From Flavobacteriaceae bacterium (GTDB lineage: Bacteria > Bacteroidota > Bacteroidia > Flavobacteriales > Flavobacteriaceae), in contig JAKIUU010000043.1 in the NCBI GenBank assembly GCA_021647405.1, positions 1 through 17,516 of the forward strand: 17,516 nucleotides of DNA, in the 5' to 3' direction. Each line of letters begins with the position of its first letter. Position 1 is the stretch's first letter. Below are positions 14,157 to 17,516 of this stretch, piece after piece. The position numbers and the translations under genes are program-made. A model generated the notes under the pieces. That model had not been told where the DNA came from. It did not search any database and saw only the letters and a list, made by a program, of their open reading frames with translations.

Positions 14157-14195
14157 TGGCGTTATTCAAATATAACACACGTTCATTACATTAAT

Positions 14196-14289
14196 ACTTA
14201 TCAAGAAAGGTGGAGGGATTGGCCCTGCGAAACCTTAGCAACCCTTATTTATAAGAAGGTGCTAATTCCTGCTAAACGGCAAGATAAGT
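14196..14289 (+). promoter_or_regulatory. SAM-I riboswitch aptamer (S-box)
   Basis: The conserved SAM-I core is plain: P1 ACTTATC (14196-14202) pairs with GATAAGT (14283-14289); AAGAAAGGTGGAGGGATTGG follows directly, then CCCTGCGAAACCTTAGCAAC and AAGGTGCTAATTCC (14256-14269). These match the family's GGTGGAGGGA-TGGCCC-GAA-CC--GCAACC and AAGGTGCTAATTCC blocks. It binds S-adenosylmethionine and lowers expression of downstream genes, here osmC-metZ-metX, which fits. P3 is short. A terminator follows, so control is probably by transcription attenuation. Confidence 0.95.
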
Positions 14290-14305
14290 CAGAAGATATC
14301 ATTAC

Positions 14306-14346
14306 ACCTCTTTTGACCATTATGCGTTAGAATGAGGTTTTTTTTT
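14306..14346 (+). terminator. Riboswitch expression-platform terminator
   Basis: ACCTC (14306-14310) pairs with GAGGT (14334-14338), with further U-A pairing inside (14312-14313 with 14331-14332) past a U-U mismatch, and a run of nine T's (14338-14346) follows. The loop is long. A competing stem can be drawn: GTCAGAAGA (14288-14296) with TCTTTTGAC (14309-14317), nine pairs including one G-U. It overlaps the last two bases of P1 and part of the terminator stem, so it could be the antiterminator. The pairing is by eye. Confidence 0.65.
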
Positions 14347-14378
14347 GCTGTTTTCTTTCCTTCTTGATAGAATAAACT

Positions 14379-14429
14379 AGCCGTCATTTCGAGTGTCCCG
14401 ATAGTTATCGGGATGTGTCGAGAAAGGCT
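14379..14429. repeat. Dispersed palindromic intergenic repeat, copy 1
   Basis: This 51-bp near-perfect hairpin has nested arms AGCC/GGCT, TTTCGA/TCGA-AAA and TCCCGATA/TATCGGGA around a 2-nt loop. Strings such as GTCATTTCGAG and CCCGATAG-TATCGGG are familiar from intergenic repeats of Flavobacteriia. It lies after the riboswitch terminator, inside the leader of the methionine operon. Confidence 0.75.
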
Positions 14430-14447
14430 GTAACTAAATTTGATAAA

Positions 14448-14515
14448 TAATGGCGTCAGTTTGAGTGTTCCTTTGCGATTTATCGGGAAAGGAATATATC
14501 GAAAACGAGCCATTA
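14448..14515. repeat. Dispersed palindromic intergenic repeat, diverged copy 2
   Basis: A 68-bp imperfect palindrome with outer arms TAATGGC (14448-14454) and GCCATTA (14509-14515) and inner arms TTCCTTT/AAAGGAA and CGAT/ATCG. Its outer half (GTCAGTTTGAGTG) aligns with copy 1 (GTCATTTCGAGTG), while the inner stem differs. It ends 19 nt before the osmC-like ATG. The same order of nested arms in both copies supports common descent. Confidence 0.65.
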
Positions 14516-14534
14516 AGTAAAATATTAGAATAAA

Positions 14535-14951
14535 ATGGAAATAACATTAACAAGAAACACAGCACAATTTGAATTTATAGCCACAAATAATCAGGCCGAA
14601 TTGCCTATTTGTGCGGCACCAAGTTTGGGCGCAACACAAAATGGTTTTCGCCCGATGGAACTTTTACTTGTGGGTTTGGCTTCTTGCATGTCAATAGATG
14701 TTTTAAATATTCTTTACAAACAAAGGCAAACAATTACCAAATATGAGGTAAAGGTTAATGCCACCAGAAAAGATGGAGAACCTTCTCTTTTTGATAAGAT
14801 TACAGTAAGCCTTTATGTTTGGGGGAAAGTAAACGATATAAAAATCGACAAAGCTCTTAAATTAACCAAAGAAAAATACTGTTCGGTATATCACATTTTA
14901 AAACCAACAGCACAAATAAACACACAATATTTTTTGAATCATGAAGACTGA
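14535..14951 (+). CDS. OsmC/Ohr-family protein in a methionine operon
   Basis: This 138-residue protein has the OsmC-family layout: an N-terminal strand region, FRPMELLLVGLASCMSIDVLNIL (38-60) with the first conserved Cys51 at the start of the core helix, and KYCSVYHIL (114-122) with the second Cys116. The Cys pair reduces organic hydroperoxides in OsmC and Ohr. The usual SPxELLL motif reads RPMELLL here. The stop overlaps the metZ start by 11 bases, and the SAM riboswitch lies upstream, so it is controlled with methionine synthesis. The substrate is unknown: a peroxide, or a sulfur intermediate of the pathway, is possible. Confidence 0.88.
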   Translation: MEITLTRNTAQFEFIATNNQAELPICAAPSLGATQNGFRPMELLLVGLASCMSIDVLNILYKQRQTITKYEVKVNATRKDGEPSLFDKITVSLYVWGKVNDIKIDKALKLTKEKYCSVYHILKPTAQINTQYFLNHED

Positions 14952-16116
14952 GAATTTTGAGACACAAGCCATAAGGGCACAAACAGAAAAAACAGCTTTT
15001 AAAGAACACGCCACACCTTTGTTTTTGACCTCGAGTTTTACTTTTGACACAGCACAGGAGGGCGAAGCCCTTTTTAATGGTCAAGCCGAAGGGCATATTT
15101 ATTCGCGGTTCTCAAACCCCAATGTAGATGAGTTTGTAAATAAAATGTGTTTGCTTGAGAAAACCGAATCGGGTGTGGCAACAGCCACAGGAATGGCAGC
15201 CATTTTTACTTGTTTTGCCGCTTTGTTAAAAGCGGGAGATCACGTTGTGGCATCAAAAGCCATTTTTGGAAATTCGCTTTATATCTTACAATCCATTTTG
15301 CCCAATTACGGTATCAACCATACTTTAGTTGAGATTGACGATAAGGAGGCTTGGCAAGATGCCATAACACCTCAAACAAAAATTTTATTTGTAGAGAGCC
15401 CTTCAAATCCCACTCTAAAAATAGCCGATTTGTCTTTTTTAGGGAATTTAGCCAAAGAGAAAAATCTTATTTTTTGTATCGATAATTGTTTTGCAACGCC
15501 TTATCTGCAACAGCCAGTAAGATTTGGTGCCCACGTTATTATACATTCGGCTACAAAATACATAGACGGACAGGGACGTGTGTTAGGCGGTGCTATTTTG
15601 GGCGATAAAAAATACGTCGATTTGTGTTACGATTTTATCCGCCGTACAGGCGCCAGTTTGTCGCCATTTAATGCGTGGGTGTTGTCAAAAAGTTTAGAGA
15701 CTTTGGCTATTAGAATGGACAGACATTGTGAAAATGCCGAGGCTTTATATCAGTTTTTAGAACAACATTCAGATATTGAAAAAATATTTTATCCATTTGA
15801 TAAAAATAATCTCCAATACAATTTGGCCAAAAAGCAACAAAAATTAGGCGGCGGCTTGGTAGGCTGTCAGGTAAAAGGAGGAAAGGCCAGAGGTACCAGT
15901 TTTTTAAATGCCCTAAAATTACATTCGTTGACAGCAAATTTGGGCGACACGCGGAGTATTGCAACACATCCGGCTTCTACCACACACTCTAAATTGAGTA
16001 AAGAACAACAGTTAGAACAAGGAATTACACCTGGATTCATTCGTTTTTCAGTTGGCTTAGAACACATTGATGACATCATTGCTGATGTTTCACAAGCACT
16101 CAAAAATTCAAAATGA
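14941..16116 (+). CDS. metZ: O-acyl-homoserine sulfhydrylase (Cys/Met metabolism PLP enzyme)
   Basis: The enzyme uses PLP to replace the acyl group of O-acetyl- or O-succinyl-homoserine with sulfide, giving homocysteine. The 391-residue protein has YSRFSNPNVDEF (54-65), TATGMAAIF (81-89), VESPSNPTLKIADL (151-164), IDNCFATPYLQQP (180-192, with the PLP-pairing Asp181) and SATKYIDGQG (203-212) with the Schiff-base Lys206. SIATHPASTTHSKL (339-352) and the C-terminal FIRFSVGLEHIDDI are also typical. Cystathionine gamma-synthase has the same fold; the sulfhydrylase call rests on length, sequence feel and MetX next door. Overlaps metX by ATGA (four bases). Confidence 0.88.
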   Translation: MKTENFETQAIRAQTEKTAFKEHATPLFLTSSFTFDTAQEGEALFNGQAEGHIYSRFSNPNVDEFVNKMCLLEKTESGVATATGMAAIFTCFAALLKAGDHVVASKAIFGNSLYILQSILPNYGINHTLVEIDDKEAWQDAITPQTKILFVESPSNPTLKIADLSFLGNLAKEKNLIFCIDNCFATPYLQQPVRFGAHVIIHSATKYIDGQGRVLGGAILGDKKYVDLCYDFIRRTGASLSPFNAWVLSKSLETLAIRMDRHCENAEALYQFLEQHSDIEKIFYPFDKNNLQYNLAKKQQKLGGGLVGCQVKGGKARGTSFLNALKLHSLTANLGDTRSIATHPASTTHSKLSKEQQLEQGITPGFIRFSVGLEHIDDIIADVSQALKNSK

Positions 16117-17108
16117 ACAAGCAATATTATACAGTAAAAAACTTTGAGCTAGAGTCTGGCGTAACAATGCCTGAGCTCAAAATTGCCTACCACACTTTTG
16201 GTGAGAGGAATGAGAGTCAGGATAATGTGGTATGGGCATTTCATGCCTTAAGCGCCAATTCTAATGTGTTGGAATGGTGGCCTGGCTTATTTGGCGAAAA
16301 CGATTACTTTAACCCCAAAAAACATTTTATTGTTTGCGCCAACGTCATAGGATCCCCATATGGAAGTTCTGCCCCAACCGATTTAAATTTTCCTTTTTTT
16401 ACTTTAAGAGATGTTGTAAAAGCACATTTGGCACTTGCCGAAGCACTAAAAATAAAGCATATAGAAGTGGCTATTGGCGGTTCGTTTGGTGGCAATCAAG
16501 CTTTAGAATTTGCTTATGATTTTAAAGGAAACGTTAAGAACCTTATTTTATTGGTGTCGACAGCGCAAGAATCGGCCTGGGGAATTGCCATTCACCAAGC
16601 ACAGCGTATGGCCTTAACAGCCGATGCTACTTTTGGAAAACCAAATGGAGGCAAATTGGGACTTAAAGCGGCGCGCGCTATTGCGATGTTAACTTACAGA
16701 ACACAAAAATCGTATCACGATACGCAAACAGATAGCGAAGAAAAAGTAGATAATTTTAAGGCGGCTTCGTATATTCAATACCAAGGAGATAAATTCGAAA
16801 GACGCTTTAATGCCCTGTCGTATTACTACTTGAGTAAGTGTTTGGATTCTTACGCCATTGGTCGTGGAAGAGGTGGTGTGGAAAAAGCCTTGTCGCAATT
16901 CAAGCAATCTTGTCTTTTAATAGGGATAGACTCAGATTTACTGATAGAGCCCCATCAGCAAAAGTTTATGGCGCGTTTAATGCCAAATGCTGTATATAAA
17001 GAGATACATTCTGATTTTGGTCATGATGGTTTTTTAATTGAAACAAAGGCTATTAGTAGGTGTATTGCAATATTTTTGGCATCTGAAACTTCGGCACAAT
17101 CGACCTAA
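16113..17108 (+). CDS. metX: Homoserine O-acyltransferase, MetX family
   Basis: MetX acylates homoserine from acetyl-CoA (or succinyl-CoA in some members), feeding MetZ. It is an alpha/beta-hydrolase: oxyanion-region HALSANS (44-50), WWPGLFG, nucleophile elbow IGGSFGGNQALEF (121-133) with Ser124, then IGIDSDLLIEPHQQ (270-283) with Asp275, and HSDFGHDGFLIE (299-310) with His304. The more common elbow is GGSMGG; here Met is Phe. At 331 residues it is somewhat shorter than many MetX proteins (about 350-380), mostly in the lid region. Acetyl versus succinyl preference is not decidable by eye. It is the last gene of the operon; no terminator was found. Confidence 0.92.
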   Translation: MNKQYYTVKNFELESGVTMPELKIAYHTFGERNESQDNVVWAFHALSANSNVLEWWPGLFGENDYFNPKKHFIVCANVIGSPYGSSAPTDLNFPFFTLRDVVKAHLALAEALKIKHIEVAIGGSFGGNQALEFAYDFKGNVKNLILLVSTAQESAWGIAIHQAQRMALTADATFGKPNGGKLGLKAARAIAMLTYRTQKSYHDTQTDSEEKVDNFKAASYIQYQGDKFERRFNALSYYYLSKCLDSYAIGRGRGGVEKALSQFKQSCLLIGIDSDLLIEPHQQKFMARLMPNAVYKEIHSDFGHDGFLIETKAISRCIAIFLASETSAQST

Positions 17109-17141
17109 AATGACACAGGGAGCTTAATGTTTACACCAAAT

Positions 17142-17180
17142 TAAATCTGCGCTAATCATATAAATCTGCGTCATCTGTGT
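17142..17180. repeat. Dispersed AATCTGCG repeat
   Basis: Two exact TAAATCTGCG units (17142-17151 and 17161-17170) followed by a related TCATCTGTGT (17171-17180), in the gap after metX. This unit type (AATCTGCG-AATCTGTG) is a common intergenic repeat of Bacteroidota. It is the third repeat family in the window. Confidence 0.65.
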
Positions 17181-17205
17181 TCTAATATTTAAAAAGTAAA
17201 GATAT

Positions 17206-17280
17206 ATTTCTGACACTATGTCATTTTATTTTATTGATTTCTGACAAATATTTGTATTTAATACGATGGCATAAAGATTG
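17206..17280 (+). promoter_or_regulatory. dnaK upstream region: direct repeat, palindromes, possible promoter
   Basis: ATTTCTGACA occurs twice, at 17206-17215 and 17237-17246, 31 bp apart (about three helical turns). Each copy leads into a palindrome: TGACA-CTA-TGTCA (17211-17223) and the perfect ACAAATATTTGT (17244-17255). The second contains a TTTG (17251-17254) that could be a -33 element; the -7 candidate downstream (TAAAGATTG, 17272-17280) is poor. This could be an operator-promoter unit for dnaK, but no known heat-shock operator (CIRCE) matches. Confidence 0.35.
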
Positions 17281-17333
17281 TCATTACATGAATCAGTTAT
17301 AAAACAGAAATTAAAAATATAAATTATAGTATT

Positions 17334-17516
17334 ATGAGTAAAATAATAGGAATTGACTTAGGTACAACCAACTCTTGCGTTGCTGTTATGGAAGGTAATG
17401 AGCCCGTAGTTATACCTAATGCGGAAGGAAAAAGAACAACCCCATCAATAATTGGATTTATAGAAGGTGGCGAACGTAAAGTAGGAGATCCTGCCAAACG
17501 TCAAGCCATTACAAAT
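17334..17516 (+). CDS. dnaK: Molecular chaperone DnaK, N-terminal 61 residues (cut by window edge)
   Basis: The ATG at 17334 opens a frame that runs to the window end: MSKIIGIDLGTTNSCVAVMEG, then NAEGKRTTPSIIGF and ERKVGDPAKRQAITN. IIGIDLGTTNSCVAV is the phosphate-1 ATP-binding motif of Hsp70 and the following text is nearly invariant in DnaK. The gene is in frame and intact as far as seen. No grpE or dnaJ is upstream; the preceding gene is metX, so dnaK has its own promoter. Confidence 0.97.
   Translation, partial: MSKIIGIDLGTTNSCVAVMEGNEPVVIPNAEGKRTTPSIIGFIEGGERKVGDPAKRQAITN

Noticed and set aside
14289..14513. 74-residue open frame on the minus strand across the riboswitch platform and repeats
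   Set aside because: It is made of repeat and leader sequence with no domain, and the structured RNA on the other strand explains the region.
1..17516. Undescribed defence, secretion or biosynthetic system
   Set aside because: Every gene of reasonable length has a recognisable housekeeping family and the gene order is usual for Flavobacteriia. No cluster of unknown genes is present.

Overview
The window looks like a stretch of a low-GC (by eye mid-30s %) Bacteroidota chromosome, most likely Flavobacteriia. Three things point there: the gene order (birA opposite rsfS-ftsH-LUD-cdsA-psd-ACBP; pyrE with an SRPBCC gene opposite a Nudix gene; coaD-ddl opposite PASTA-rluD), the repeated TAnnTTTG -7 promoter element with few Shine-Dalgarno sequences, and dispersed intergenic repeats typical of that phylum. 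Nearly everything is housekeeping or biosynthetic. I did not find a defence system, prophage, CRISPR array, tRNA or rRNA, and I do not think the window hides a large undescribed system. The more interesting material is between the genes.

Layout. 1-97 (-) is the N-terminal end of what looks like an IS transposase, cut by the window edge, followed by about 240 bp of noncoding DNA with a repeat remnant. 340-5697 (-) is a seven-gene operon read rsfS, ftsH, LUD-domain gene, cdsA, psd, ACBP, YceI-like lipoprotein. It joins ribosome silencing and membrane proteolysis to phospholipid synthesis. birA diverges from it at 5769. pyrE and a small SRPBCC gene (6500-7529, -) run tail-to-tail into birA and diverge from a Nudix hydrolase gene (7537-8154, +) through interlocking promoters. 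A SulP anion transporter (8420-10024, +) meets coaD tail-to-tail. coaD and ddl (10026-11515, -) diverge from a two-PASTA membrane protein and an RluD-type pseudouridine synthase (11637-13221, +). yaaA follows (13311-14069, +).

14149-17108 (+) is a methionine operon: promoter, SAM-I riboswitch, terminator, then osmC-like, metZ and metX, with coding overlaps that suggest translational coupling. MetX acylates homoserine and MetZ sulfhydrylates the ester, so the cell probably makes homocysteine by direct sulfhydrylation under S-adenosylmethionine control. Two long imperfect palindromes lie between the riboswitch terminator and osmC. The window ends in the first 61 codons of dnaK.

Promoters were called from the Bacteroidota consensus (TTTG, about 19 nt, TAnnTTTG) by eye. 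Domain calls rest on recognising motifs in the translations; no database search was possible.
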